Source: Leptospiraceae bacterium
GTDB taxonomy: Bacteria; Spirochaetota; Leptospiria; Leptospirales; Leptospiraceae
Direction: 5' to 3'
Length of the DNA: 64,000 nt
Assembly (NCBI GenBank): GCA_024233835.1
Contig: JACKPC010000006.1
Coordinates: 335,757 to 399,756 of the forward strand
The position numbers and the translations under genes are program-made. Positions within the stretch are counted from its first letter, which is position 1. The number at the start of each line of letters is the position of its first letter. The notes below the pieces were generated by a model, which was not told the DNA's origin, ran no database searches, and was given only the letters and a program-made list of their open reading frames with translations. This document shows positions 47,949 to 57,649 of the stretch, piece after piece.

Positions 47949-48107
47949 CTTTCTCTGCTTTGACTAATCATAAGAATAAAACGGATGATTGTCAATAGGT
48001 GAAACTACCTAATCTTGATAGAAATCGATGGAAAGATTTAGCCAAAGCATCCAATTCACTTTCAAGATTACAGATTCAAGAAATACATTAGTAAATATCC
48101 ATATTTC

Positions 48108-49178
48108 CTAAAAAATATCCGCTTCAAAAATATCCTCATACTCAGTATTTTCTGAATCCGTCAGGATAAGATGGAAAATGAGCTTGCTTCCTGATAAGAT
48201 CTCATCTCCCGGATGGATTCGAAACGAATTACTGCTCCCTGCCAGGCTGGAATTATTCAGATACCCGGTTTTACCCGAATACAATTCCGGGTAGTTGATA
48301 AACGACGGAGGATCAATTTTCACAGCGGGGTTTTCGACACCCAGTTTTACCTGAGCTATACTTTTAACTGTTTTAGATAGATTCTTGATTCCGGGGTTAA
48401 TACGAACGATTTCTCCCGCCTGCCATTTTCCATCTCCATTACCTCTGGTACCTATAGGTTCTGCACTTTCTTTATCATAAAGATTTAAAATATCAGATAC
48501 ATAGCGATTTCCGGAAGAACGATAATAAACAAAACCTCCGATTACAAGTCCGGATTCCGAACAGGTTTTCAAGTAGAAAGAAAAAGTATAAGTTTTACCC
48601 TTCAGATCTTTTAGCTCTAAGCGAAAAGGAAGATAAGTTCCATCTGCTACAAGACTCGATATTTTTACTTTAAATGTATTTTCCTTGTCTGGATTCAAGA
48701 CGAGTAAAGGATTAAAGCTATAATTAAGTTCCGAACTATAATGATAATTTCCGAAGGAAGCATAATAGGGTGTTTTATTAGAAGAAGTCCAATAATTTAT
48801 AGGAATTAGGCTTCCGAGAATCTTTGTACTATGCAGGGCATCGATACTCGCAAAGGCACTATCCGAATATAAAGTTCCAACAAGACCTTCCAGCTTGTTT
48901 TTTGTATTATTACTGAGAGATATATCTAAACGAATTTCCTCTGATGGATTCACAAAACCATCTCCATTACCCAGTGTTGTATATAAACTTGAGGAATAAT
49001 CATAAATCTGCATGGCTCCAAAGCAAATGTCGCCCTCACAAATCTTATATCCCCCCTCCCCTGTATTGAGTGTTAGAGGCCTCAAGGCAGAAATAAGCCC
49101 TGCATAACTTTCCGTTTGAAAAGGCTCCATATTCAAGCAGGAGAAATAAAACAATGAAAAAAGAAAAATCCATTTCAT
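48108..49178 (-). CDS. Putative lipoprotein with two NGDG-type repeats
   Basis: 356 aa. Signal MKWIFLFSLFYFSC, a short lipoprotein signal. Two homologous units start with LGNGDGFVNPSEEIRLDISL and RGNGDGKWQAGEIVRINPGI, the 'NGDGxxxPGE' pattern seen in Ca-binding or CARDB-like beta-sandwich domains of secreted proteins. Function unknown. It starts 11 bases after the stop of the upstream gene, so they share a transcript. Confidence 0.78.
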   Translation of the reverse strand: MKWIFLFSLFYFSCLNMEPFQTESYAGLISALRPLTLNTGEGGYKICEGDICFGAMQIYDYSSSLYTTLGNGDGFVNPSEEIRLDISLSNNTKNKLEGLVGTLYSDSAFASIDALHSTKILGSLIPINYWTSSNKTPYYASFGNYHYSSELNYSFNPLLVLNPDKENTFKVKISSLVADGTYLPFRLELKDLKGKTYTFSFYLKTCSESGLVIGGFVYYRSSGNRYVSDILNLYDKESAEPIGTRGNGDGKWQAGEIVRINPGIKNLSKTVKSIAQVKLGVENPAVKIDPPSFINYPELYSGKTGYLNNSSLAGSSNSFRIHPGDEILSGSKLIFHLILTDSENTEYEDIFEADIF

Positions 49179-49188
49179 AAGTATTTCC

Positions 49189-51093
49189 TTAAAAATGATA
49201 ACTATATCTTATTGTATAACTTTCCGTAAAACCGGTATTCGCAAATGTATGTACATCTCGTTCCAGAGAAAAAGTCTGCTTCTTTATGTTTTCCGGAAAG
49301 GTATGATTCAAGTCTACTAAATTATAAGAATAGACACCGATTGCAAAAAGTAAAAGATAGGCATGATACACACTCAGAGTCTCTGCTTTATTTCGTATGC
49401 CGGTCAAAGCCTCTTTCGAATACGTAGAATACACTGTACTATTGGCTATATCCTGATAGGCCAGGTAGGCATATAGACTATTTGTCCGCTTATAGTCTCT
49501 TCTATAGCTGTAATATTGTCTTTCCATAATAGACAGACCGTATAGGGAACCTACAAAAAGAGCAGTTGTCCAGAAACCCTGTCTCTTACCATATAAACCC
49601 TGACCTATACCGGGTAAAAAATAATCCATTCGCTTATAAAATCGCATTCGTTTTTGTTCTTCTTCTTCGGAAGATAAATAAACATTTCCGACTCGCTTTT
49701 GTCTGTCCCTGTTTACCAGCTCAATCGTACTATTATAATATTCTCGAATATCTTCTGTCAGGAACTCCTGATTTTCTTTCATCCTTCTCTCTGCCAGCAC
49801 CAGGGACTCCTCCAATTCGGCTTCTAAACGAGACTTATCTTCTGCACCTATACTTCCCTGGATTTGCAATTTCAGATTAATGTTTTCTGCGTTATCACAA
49901 TATGTTCTAACTCCATTCTTTAAAAAGAAAGTAGCCGTTTTCTTTACATTCGTAATTTTCTTTTGAATAGAATTTTGATACGAAGGAGGTAGATCTTTAT
50001 CCTGTCTGATTTCCTGTTCTATGTCCAGATAGGCTTTTAAAGATTCTAAAAAATTTTTATGGTAATACAGAGTATCGGCTAACTTCTCTTTTTTCTGATA
50101 AAGAAGCAATTTATAATATACAACCCTATCTTTAAGCTTCTTTTCTATTTCCAAAGAATTTAGATAAAAAGAATACATCCGGTATTCTTCTAAAAGTTTG
50201 GAATAAGATGTAAGACGGGACTGCAATGTATCTTCTTTATCGGACTTTCCTTTTTGCAAGTTTTTATCCAACTCGTCTAAACGTGCTCGAAGATAATATG
50301 TATAAACAATCTGAAAATTTTGTTTTAGATGATTTGTATAATCTAAGATTTTATTTTTTTCTTCCGTTCTCAGCTTTTCCTGAATACTATTTAAAAGAAC
50401 CGAATAGTGTTTCAATGATAGAGAATAGTCTTTTGCTTGAAAGGCCGCATAAGCTTTTTCTTCTTGTTCTTTCAGGATTCGTAAGATTTGAGAAATCTTT
50501 GTATTCTCATTCGGAACTTCCAAACTCCATAACTCTTCAGAAGGTATAAAAGATAAAGCCAATGCTTCCGGTATGGGGATAATAGAATATTCAGAAGTTT
50601 GATAATCCTTTTGAAAAAGCTTTTTTATCGCCTGAGCCATATAAAACTCTTTCAAATTTTCAGGAAAATGTAAGACCAGCTCATTTTGAAGTACATAAGA
50701 CGAACCTGAATTTTTAATTAATCGAAGGTTCAAAAAAAGGATAGACTTATTAGACATAGACAGTTTTGAGAAAAGAAAGTAATCCGGCTCTATATGCTTT
50801 AAGAGAGGATGTATATCTTTCTCTTCATCGATTCCGAGGCTCTGCTTCTTAGCCAGGCGTTCTCCGGATAATCTCTGTAAGTCTTCATCCAGAATTGTAA
50901 AACGTTCAGAAACAAGCTGAATCGTCTCAATGCGAAGGATAGATTGAAGTTCCGCTTCTAAGCTTTTATGAATACCGCTACTCCGGATAGGTAATATATA
51001 GATAGATTCTAACTTTCTATCTTTTGCCCCTATAGTAGAGATATGGAAGAAGAGAATTAGCAAAAGTAAAAGTCTTATGTATAAGGGTTTCAT
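49189..51093 (-). CDS. Membrane/periplasmic helical protein of unknown function
   Basis: 634 aa from the ATG at 51091-51093 (a longer frame to 51156 would add 21 polar residues before the signal). Signal/TM MKPLYIRLLLLLILFFHIS. Residues of about 60-200 resemble a small beta domain (FLFSKLSMSNKSILFLNLRL), followed by long coiled-coil/TPR-like helices to about 470. The C-terminus has MDYFLPGIGQGLYGKRQGFW and two or three TM helices, close to DUF5683-like 'P-G-x-GQ' membrane segments. The tail is duplicated in decayed form just upstream. Confidence 0.75.
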   Translation of the reverse strand: MKPLYIRLLLLLILFFHISTIGAKDRKLESIYILPIRSSGIHKSLEAELQSILRIETIQLVSERFTILDEDLQRLSGERLAKKQSLGIDEEKDIHPLLKHIEPDYFLFSKLSMSNKSILFLNLRLIKNSGSSYVLQNELVLHFPENLKEFYMAQAIKKLFQKDYQTSEYSIIPIPEALALSFIPSEELWSLEVPNENTKISQILRILKEQEEKAYAAFQAKDYSLSLKHYSVLLNSIQEKLRTEEKNKILDYTNHLKQNFQIVYTYYLRARLDELDKNLQKGKSDKEDTLQSRLTSYSKLLEEYRMYSFYLNSLEIEKKLKDRVVYYKLLLYQKKEKLADTLYYHKNFLESLKAYLDIEQEIRQDKDLPPSYQNSIQKKITNVKKTATFFLKNGVRTYCDNAENINLKLQIQGSIGAEDKSRLEAELEESLVLAERRMKENQEFLTEDIREYYNSTIELVNRDRQKRVGNVYLSSEEEEQKRMRFYKRMDYFLPGIGQGLYGKRQGFWTTALFVGSLYGLSIMERQYYSYRRDYKRTNSLYAYLAYQDIANSTVYSTYSKEALTGIRNKAETLSVYHAYLLLFAIGVYSYNLVDLNHTFPENIKKQTFSLERDVHTFANTGFTESYTIRYSYHF

Positions 51094-51191
51094 CTTGCCC
51101 TCTAAAATAGATTTTCTGGCGTACAGATACCCAATCATACAACAAGAGCCGGACAAAATAGAATAAAAGCCTGTTTTTTTTGGCAGCGGGT

Positions 51192-51298
51192 CTTCGTATT
51201 TTCCGGACCGGAAATGTAAGATTCAAGCCGGCTATATTATAATAATATACAGCTATTGTAAAAAGTAAAAGATAAGCATGACCTAGACTCCAGACCAA
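51192..51298 (-). pseudogene. Decayed tandem copy of the 49189-51093 gene's 3' end
   Basis: On minus the sequence reads SLGHAYLLLFTIAVYYYNIA then GLNLTFP, matching YHAYLLLFAIGVYSYNLVDLNHTFP near the end of the intact gene. After this the match ends. So a second copy once lay upstream and all but part of its 3' end is gone. The rest of the 51094-51412 gap shows no other gene. Confidence 0.7.
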
Positions 51299-51412
51299 TT
51301 TTCTACCCCTGATAGCCAGGAAGTTATGATTAAGTCAAAAAGTAATTGCATAATAGAGAGAATAATATACCATACTATAGAAAGTTGGAAAATAAAGAAT
51401 AGGAGTTCTATT

Positions 51413-52039
51413 ATGAATACCATAAAGGATGATATAAAAAGTAATTCAGAACCACCTTCTCTCAGGCTTGAGATTGGCTACAATTTAATCTCCCTGGTAA
51501 CACAAGAAAAAGGGATTATAGAATTAATCGGAATTTTAAGAAATAATTTTTATAATAAATTTGCCTGGAAGTTCCCATCTATAAATATCGTAGATAATAT
51601 GGCATTCCCTCCTTATGAATTTCAGTTTTTTTTAAACGACAAAATGGTAGATAGGGGAAATTTGGAATTAAATTTTTTATTAGCGATTGATACAGGCGAA
51701 GTATTTAACCCTCACCCCGGTGAACATTTTATCGAACCTGTTACAGGTTTCCCGAGCCTATGGATAGAAAAAGACTCAGAAGAACTGTTTACTCTGCTTT
51801 CCGGATATGAAACCCGTGGCAAAGAATATTTGATTATATTCAAACTACAGGAAATACTTTTCGAAAATATTGCTACTTTTAAAGCTTCTATTCCTGAACC
51901 CTTATACTCCGAGATGTGTTTAAAAATTTCTTCAAGTGAAAAAGAAAGGAATGTACAACGATACGGTCTGGAACTTTTATTTTTTGAAAAATATAAAGAT
52001 AAATTAAAAGATTTTTTTAATAGGGAAGCTCTTAAATAA
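51413..52039 (+). CDS. Stand-alone FlhA/FHIPEP cytoplasmic-domain protein
   Basis: 208 aa from the ATG at 51413 (GGAG seven bases before). The sequence follows the D1 subdomain of the type III export gate protein FlhA: LRLEIGYNLISLVTQ, FPSINIVDNMAFPPYEFQFF, RGNLELNFLLAIDTGEVF, FIEPVTGFPSLWIE, LLSGYE. FlhA proper has eight TM helices before this domain; none are here, so the protein should be soluble. It lacks the D3/D4 parts that bind export chaperones. Possible roles: a regulator or decoy of flagellar export, or a repurposed domain; family assignment is strong by motif, role is unknown. Confidence 0.75.
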   Translation: MNTIKDDIKSNSEPPSLRLEIGYNLISLVTQEKGIIELIGILRNNFYNKFAWKFPSINIVDNMAFPPYEFQFFLNDKMVDRGNLELNFLLAIDTGEVFNPHPGEHFIEPVTGFPSLWIEKDSEELFTLLSGYETRGKEYLIIFKLQEILFENIATFKASIPEPLYSEMCLKISSSEKERNVQRYGLELLFFEKYKDKLKDFFNREALK

Positions 52040-52051
52040 TTTACTTGTGAA

Positions 52052-52075
52052 TCCAAGTGCTTAAAAACACTTGGA
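52052..52075. other. Hairpin before hisD
   Basis: TCCAAGTG (52052-52059) pairs with CACTTGGA (52068-52075), loop of 8. It ends 4 bases before the hisD ATG at 52080 and covers the place where its ribosome-binding site would be. No T-run follows, so it is more likely a translational control element than a terminator. Confidence 0.5.
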
Positions 52076-52079
52076 AATC

Positions 52080-53366
52080 ATGCCGATAAAAGTCCAAAAA
52101 ACTCGAATTTCAGACCGAGAAAGCTATTCGGATGTCCTAAAAAGAGCCGGAGAAGACCTTCAGGAGGCCATTGAAACGGTAAAACCCATCCTTTCCGCGG
52201 TAAAAGAAAAGGGTGATAAAGCCCTGAGAGAATATACAGAAAAGTTTGATGGTGTAATACTCCAAAATTTTACTATTTCCACACAGAAAGAAAACCCGGA
52301 AATTTCTATTGAACTACAACAGGCTTTCCAAAAAGCGTATGAGAATATTACAAGTTTTCATAAAGCACAGTTACGTAATACTCTCGAAACCACTATATCC
52401 GGAAATCATCTCGGCATCAAATTTACCCCCATTCATTCTGTAGCTATTTATGCACCCGGTGGCAAAGCCCTCTACCCCTCTTCTATTTTAATGGGAGCGA
52501 TTCCGGCAAAAGTGGCAGGTGTTAAGAAAATCAACCTGATTACGCCACCCTCCAAAACAGGAGAATTTCATCCGGCTTTAATCTATGCAGCCAAACTGGC
52601 CGGTGTAGACACTATATATACAGTCGGAGGTGCTCAGGCAATAGCAGCCGTAGCCTACGGGACAGAGACTGTAGAAAAATCCGAATTTGTTGTGGGCCCG
52701 GGCAATCGCTATGTGACGGCAGCCAAAACGTATCTGGCGGGTTCCGGTCAAATTGGCATTGAAAGCCCGGCAGGCCCCAGTGAAGTTTTAATTATCGCCG
52801 ATGATTCGGCAAGACCTGAGTGGATAGCCTGTGATATGTTATCCCAGGCAGAACACGGAGAGGACTCCCCTGCTATTCTGGTAACCGATTCAGAAGACCT
52901 GGCTCATAAGGTTTCTGTGGCCTTAGAAGACGCCTTAAGTAGAAGACCCAAACGAAAAGAAATGAAAGAGAAAGCCATCCGGGATCAGGGTCGAATATTC
53001 GTATTTCCGAATATAGAAGAATGTATAGAGTTTTCCAATCTCTATGCCCCCGAACACTTAGAAATAATGACCCGAAACTATCGTAAAGACTTTGAGAAAG
53101 TTGAACATGCCGGTTCGGTCTTTTTAGGTCCTTATTCCCCGGTTGCCATGGGAGACTATATCAGCGGAACCAATCATATCCTGCCTACAGCCGGTGGAAG
53201 CCGAATTTACTCTTCTTTGGGAGTCGATACCTTTTTAAAACGTGTCACCTATCAAGAGATAAACCGGGAATCTTTAAAAGATCTATATCCTCATGTTAAG
53301 GTTCTTTCCGAATTGGAAGGATTGGATGAAGAACACGGAACCTCCGTATATTTAAGAACTATATAA
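52080..53366 (+). CDS. hisD: Histidinol dehydrogenase
   Basis: 428 aa, normal length. Last two steps of histidine synthesis, L-histidinol to L-histidine with 2 NAD+, zinc-dependent. Seen: YAPGGKALYPSS, GAQAIAAVAYGT, VGPGNRYVTAAK, AGPSEVLIIAD, CDMLSQAEHGEDSP (zinc ligands and catalytic Glu/His region) and HILPTAGGSR. ATG at 52080 preferred; a TTG at 52071 lies inside the hairpin. Confidence 0.97.
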   Translation: MPIKVQKTRISDRESYSDVLKRAGEDLQEAIETVKPILSAVKEKGDKALREYTEKFDGVILQNFTISTQKENPEISIELQQAFQKAYENITSFHKAQLRNTLETTISGNHLGIKFTPIHSVAIYAPGGKALYPSSILMGAIPAKVAGVKKINLITPPSKTGEFHPALIYAAKLAGVDTIYTVGGAQAIAAVAYGTETVEKSEFVVGPGNRYVTAAKTYLAGSGQIGIESPAGPSEVLIIADDSARPEWIACDMLSQAEHGEDSPAILVTDSEDLAHKVSVALEDALSRRPKRKEMKEKAIRDQGRIFVFPNIEECIEFSNLYAPEHLEIMTRNYRKDFEKVEHAGSVFLGPYSPVAMGDYISGTNHILPTAGGSRIYSSLGVDTFLKRVTYQEINRESLKDLYPHVKVLSELEGLDEEHGTSVYLRTI

Positions 53367-53375
53367 TATACTACT

Positions 53376-54224
53376 ATGGAAATACTTCGAACCAGACAAG
53401 AATTACGAAACTATATAAAGAATCAGAAAAGAAAAGGAAAGACCATAGGTTTTGTGCCGACTATGGGCTTTTTACATGAAGGGCATATTACCCTATTTAA
53501 AGAATCTGTAAAAAAGTCGGACGTATCTATTGCATCTATCTTTGTAAATCCGACCCAATTTAATAATCCGGAAGATTTTGAAAAGTATCCCCGAAACGAA
53601 GAAGAAGACTGTAAAAAAGCGAAAGAAGCAGGTATGGATGCAGTCTTTATCCCCACAGCTTCTGAAATCTATCCGGAACCAAAGCCTCAGCTCGAAATTA
53701 GAATTCCTCACCTAATGAAAAACCTCTGTGCTACTACCAGGCCAGGACACTTCGAGGGGGTACTTCTGGTGATTTCCATTCTATTTCACCTTGTTGAACC
53801 CGATTTTGTTTTCTTCGGAAAGAAAGACTTTCAACAGTATTTAATTATAGCTGAATATGCACGAAGTCTTATGTTTTCATTAGAAGTTATCCCGGTAGAT
53901 ACAGTTCGGGAAGAAGATGGATTGGCTATGAGTTCAAGGAATGCAAGACTTTCCGAGCAGGAAAGAAAAGAAGCCGGTTTGATTCCAAGAGCTTTCAAAC
54001 TTGCAAGAGGACAATATCTAAAAGGAGAAAGAAATGCAAAACTGTTCCGGGAAATTGTCTCTGAAGTTTTATTATCGTCTCCTCTTATAAAAATTGACTA
54101 CTTAGAAGTTTTGGATTCCAAAACTCTAGAACCCGTTGAGGAAGTAAATGGAGATTCTATACTGGCTCTTGCAGCTTTCGCTGGCTCAGTCCGTCTCATA
54201 GATAATATGTTTTTTCGCTCATGA
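53376..54224 (+). CDS. panC: Pantothenate synthetase (pantoate-beta-alanine ligase)
   Basis: 282 aa. ATP-dependent joining of pantoate and beta-alanine for coenzyme A. Seen: FVPTMGFLHEGHITL (HIGH-type motif), SIFVNPTQFNNPEDFEKYPR, TTRPGHFEGV, FGKKDFQQYLII and MSSRNARLS (KMSKS-like). Ten bases after hisD; its stop overlaps the mfd ATG. Confidence 0.97.
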   Translation: MEILRTRQELRNYIKNQKRKGKTIGFVPTMGFLHEGHITLFKESVKKSDVSIASIFVNPTQFNNPEDFEKYPRNEEEDCKKAKEAGMDAVFIPTASEIYPEPKPQLEIRIPHLMKNLCATTRPGHFEGVLLVISILFHLVEPDFVFFGKKDFQQYLIIAEYARSLMFSLEVIPVDTVREEDGLAMSSRNARLSEQERKEAGLIPRAFKLARGQYLKGERNAKLFREIVSEVLLSSPLIKIDYLEVLDSKTLEPVEEVNGDSILALAAFAGSVRLIDNMFFRS

Positions 54225-57200
54225 ACTCTTTCGTAGAAATATATAGTCAAAAGCTTAAAGAAGCAGGATTTCCCCAGAAATATAAGCAACACGGAACTTT
54301 CCAATTCTATGGAGTTGCCCCGGCTGCCTCTTCCTTTTTATCTTCGGCCCTTTTCCACTCCTTAGAGAATACCTCTCTCCTTGTTGTAGCTCCTACTAAT
54401 ACAGAAGCCGAATTTCTATATAGAGAAGCCCTGTCTTTTTGTAAGTATGAATACGTATACTATTTCCCCGGGCCGGAAGTCATTCCTTATGACTATAGTT
54501 CCTTAAGTCCATCCGTAAAACGGGATAGGATTCAGGTATTATCCAATATATTAGATAATAAGAAATCTCTAATTTTTACTTCAGCCATAGGGCTTCTTCG
54601 CACAGTCCCTTCTCCCAAAATTATCCATGGAAAAGTTATAGAAATAGAAACCAATAAAGATTTCTCCTTGAATCACTTAATTAAAAAACTTGTAGAAAGC
54701 GGATACAAGCGAGAAGAGGTTTGTGAACAATTCGGTCAGTTTTCTGTTAAAGGAGGAATACTCGATATTTTTCCTTCGAACTTTTCTGACCCGATTCGAT
54801 TGGATTTCTTTGGAGACACAGTTGAAGAAATAAAATATTTTGACCCGAATACACAGAAGTCTATCGGTAAAACAAATAAGGTCCGAATCTTACCTGCTGA
54901 TGAATTTATCCTTTCCGAAACGGAAAAAGAAACCTTTTTTCAAAAACTAAATTCCTTTGATAAAAAGCTAAAACGCCCTGAGTTTGAAATTAAAGACGAC
55001 TGGCTGAAAGAAGAACTTATTCCTCTCGTCTATGATACGGTCAGTCTTCTTTCCTACTTTAATTCGGAACCTTATATACTCTATACAGATAGAGACGAGG
55101 TTTTACAAAGAACAGAACAAATTCAAAGAGAATATGAAAGTCTCTATGAAAAAAGAAAAGAAGAAATTATCTGCCTTCCCCCTTCATCTCTATTAAACTT
55201 AACTGATTCCAAATCTTTTTTGATTGAGAAGGAAGGTATACAGTACCGACTTTTGAAACCTTCCCGTCTGAAAGAAAACGAACTCATCCTCGATATTAAA
55301 CCGGTAGAATCCTTCAGGGGAAAGATACGGGATGTACGAGCCAAAATAGAAGAATTAATAAAAGTAAAAGAGCAGATTGTTCTAACTTCCTCCTTTTCTG
55401 CCCAGACAGAGCGTTTAAAATCCCTGTTTGCAGAACAGGGTGCCGAAGTTTTACAGGAAGGTAATGAAGAACCCCGGATAATAGAATTACTCCTCTCTTC
55501 CTCCAAAGTAAATCTCGTTTTATCCGAACTCAGAAATGGTTTTGTTTTATCCGATCTAAAACTACATTTCTGGTCTGATAATGATATATTCGGAAGAGCT
55601 TACAAACGGAAAAGTCGCTTCAAGAAAAAAAATTCCCGCTCCATTGACAGCTTTATTGACTTAAAAGAAGGAGACTATATTGTCCATGTCAACCATGGTA
55701 TCGGTCGTTTTGTTAAAATCGAGAAAGTTACTATTTCCGGAAAGATTCGGGATTTTTTAAAGTTAGAATATGCAGGTAAAGATACTCTATTTGTTCCCTT
55801 AGACCAGATCTCTCTTGTTCAGCGATACATCGGAGGCTCCGACCGACCTGCCCTGGATACCTTAGGAAAAGGCACCTGGAAAAAGAGAAAAGAAAGGGTT
55901 CAGGAAGCCGTAGATGGTCTCGCGGAAGAATTGGTGCTTATGTATTCCAACCGGATGAAATTACAGGGTTTTCAGTACCCGAAAGATACAATCTGGCAGG
56001 AAGAATTTGAAGCTGAATTTGAGTACGAAGAAACCCCGGATCAACTTTCTGCAATAGAAGCCGTAAAAGCCGACCTCGAATCTCCGAGACCCATGGATAG
56101 ATTGGTTTGCGGCGACGTGGGATACGGAAAAACAGAAGTAGCGATTCGCTCCGCTTTTAAAGTCATCATGGCAGGGAGACAGGTTTTATTTATTGCGCCT
56201 ACTACAATTCTTGCTTTACAACATTATAATACTTTGAAAGAGCGTTTCAAGAATTTTCCTATTCGCTTAGATATGGTATCTCGTTTTCGTTCCCCCAAAG
56301 AAGTAAAGAGATCTATTGAACTCTTTTCAAAAGGCGAGCTGGATCTACTGGTAGGAACCCATGCTCTATTAACCGATTCCATTAATACCAAAAAATTAGG
56401 ACTTCTTATAATCGATGAAGAACAAAGATTTGGAGTTAATCATAAAGAAGCGATTAAAAAAATGAAAAATCTGGTAGATGTTCTTACCATGACAGCCACT
56501 CCTATACCCAGAACCCTACACATGTCGCTTACCGGCATTCGAGATCTATCGATTATCGAAACACCTCCTCGGAACCGGCAGAGTGTAGAAACCTATGTAA
56601 TGGAAGATAACGAGGAAATCATAAAAACGGCTATTGAAAAAGAATTAGAAAGAGGCGGACAGGTGTTTTATCTTTATAACCGGGTAGAAACCATCGAAGA
56701 CGAAGCCCGGTATTTATCTACTTTACTCCCCCACGTTTCTTATGGTGTTCTGCACGGCAGGTTGAATGAAGAAGAAGTAGAAGAGACCCTGATTGACTTT
56801 AATAGCCGCAAGTATGATGTGTTAGTAACCACAACTATTATTGAATCCGGGATAGACATGCCCAATGTAAATACCATGATAGTAAAACGAGCTGACCTTT
56901 TCGGGCTATCCCAGCTATACCAGATACGGGGTCGTGTTGGCCGGGGTGGTAATAAAGCCTATGCTTATCTATTCTATCCACCCAACCGGGTCTTAACCGA
57001 ACAGGCAGAAAAACGGCTTAATACAATTCAGGAATACCAGGAATTGGGTTCCGGTTTTAAAGTTGCCATGCGCGATTTGGAGATACGTGGTGCCGGAAAT
57101 CTCCTCGGAAAAGAACAAAGCGGAGACATTATGGAAGTAGGTTTTGATCTTTATGTTCAGATGTTAAATGAAGCCATTACAAGACTGAAAGGCGAGAAAG

Positions 57201-57649
57201 TGGAAGTGGAAGTTCGTACGGCTTTAACCTTGAGTACCAATTTTTATATACCCGATTCGTACATCCAGGATACAAAACAAAAAATTGAATTTTATAAGAA
57301 GTTAGAAGCGACAAGTTCCGCCGAGGAAATAGACGAATTAGCCGGGGAAATGGAAGACCGCTTCGGGCCTATCCCGGATGAAGCCAAAACTTTTATTATT
57401 CTGGAAAAAATTCGCACCCTGGCCTCCAGACTCGGATTTGAGTCCATATCGGAAGTTGATTCCGAATTCAGATTTAAGGCAGGGGCTTATTTCAAGGGAG
57501 ATCCACAAAAAATTATCGGACTTGTTTCCGGGAAATCAGGGGTTTATATTAATCCAAAAGAACCGACCATTCTCTGCTATAAAGCCGGCTCCAAAAAAGA
57601 AAAAGATAGGCTCAGTGAAATATATAAAATTCTTCAAAAAATCGAATAA
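54221..57649 (+). CDS. mfd: Transcription-repair coupling factor
   Basis: 1142 aa. Removes stalled RNA polymerase and recruits UvrA. Domains: UvrB-homology N-terminus (about 1-330), RNA-polymerase interaction/CarD-like domain (EGDYIVHVNHGIGRFVK, about 480-550), RecG-like helicase (GDVGYGKTEVA Walker A at about 630, IIDEEQRFGV at about 730, TATPIPRTLHMSL, QIRGRVGRG) and C-terminal D7. Four-base overlap with panC. Confidence 0.98.
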   Translation: MNSFVEIYSQKLKEAGFPQKYKQHGTFQFYGVAPAASSFLSSALFHSLENTSLLVVAPTNTEAEFLYREALSFCKYEYVYYFPGPEVIPYDYSSLSPSVKRDRIQVLSNILDNKKSLIFTSAIGLLRTVPSPKIIHGKVIEIETNKDFSLNHLIKKLVESGYKREEVCEQFGQFSVKGGILDIFPSNFSDPIRLDFFGDTVEEIKYFDPNTQKSIGKTNKVRILPADEFILSETEKETFFQKLNSFDKKLKRPEFEIKDDWLKEELIPLVYDTVSLLSYFNSEPYILYTDRDEVLQRTEQIQREYESLYEKRKEEIICLPPSSLLNLTDSKSFLIEKEGIQYRLLKPSRLKENELILDIKPVESFRGKIRDVRAKIEELIKVKEQIVLTSSFSAQTERLKSLFAEQGAEVLQEGNEEPRIIELLLSSSKVNLVLSELRNGFVLSDLKLHFWSDNDIFGRAYKRKSRFKKKNSRSIDSFIDLKEGDYIVHVNHGIGRFVKIEKVTISGKIRDFLKLEYAGKDTLFVPLDQISLVQRYIGGSDRPALDTLGKGTWKKRKERVQEAVDGLAEELVLMYSNRMKLQGFQYPKDTIWQEEFEAEFEYEETPDQLSAIEAVKADLESPRPMDRLVCGDVGYGKTEVAIRSAFKVIMAGRQVLFIAPTTILALQHYNTLKERFKNFPIRLDMVSRFRSPKEVKRSIELFSKGELDLLVGTHALLTDSINTKKLGLLIIDEEQRFGVNHKEAIKKMKNLVDVLTMTATPIPRTLHMSLTGIRDLSIIETPPRNRQSVETYVMEDNEEIIKTAIEKELERGGQVFYLYNRVETIEDEARYLSTLLPHVSYGVLHGRLNEEEVEETLIDFNSRKYDVLVTTTIIESGIDMPNVNTMIVKRADLFGLSQLYQIRGRVGRGGNKAYAYLFYPPNRVLTEQAEKRLNTIQEYQELGSGFKVAMRDLEIRGAGNLLGKEQSGDIMEVGFDLYVQMLNEAITRLKGEKVEVEVRTALTLSTNFYIPDSYIQDTKQKIEFYKKLEATSSAEEIDELAGEMEDRFGPIPDEAKTFIILEKIRTLASRLGFESISEVDSEFRFKAGAYFKGDPQKIIGLVSGKSGVYINPKEPTILCYKAGSKKEKDRLSEIYKILQKIE

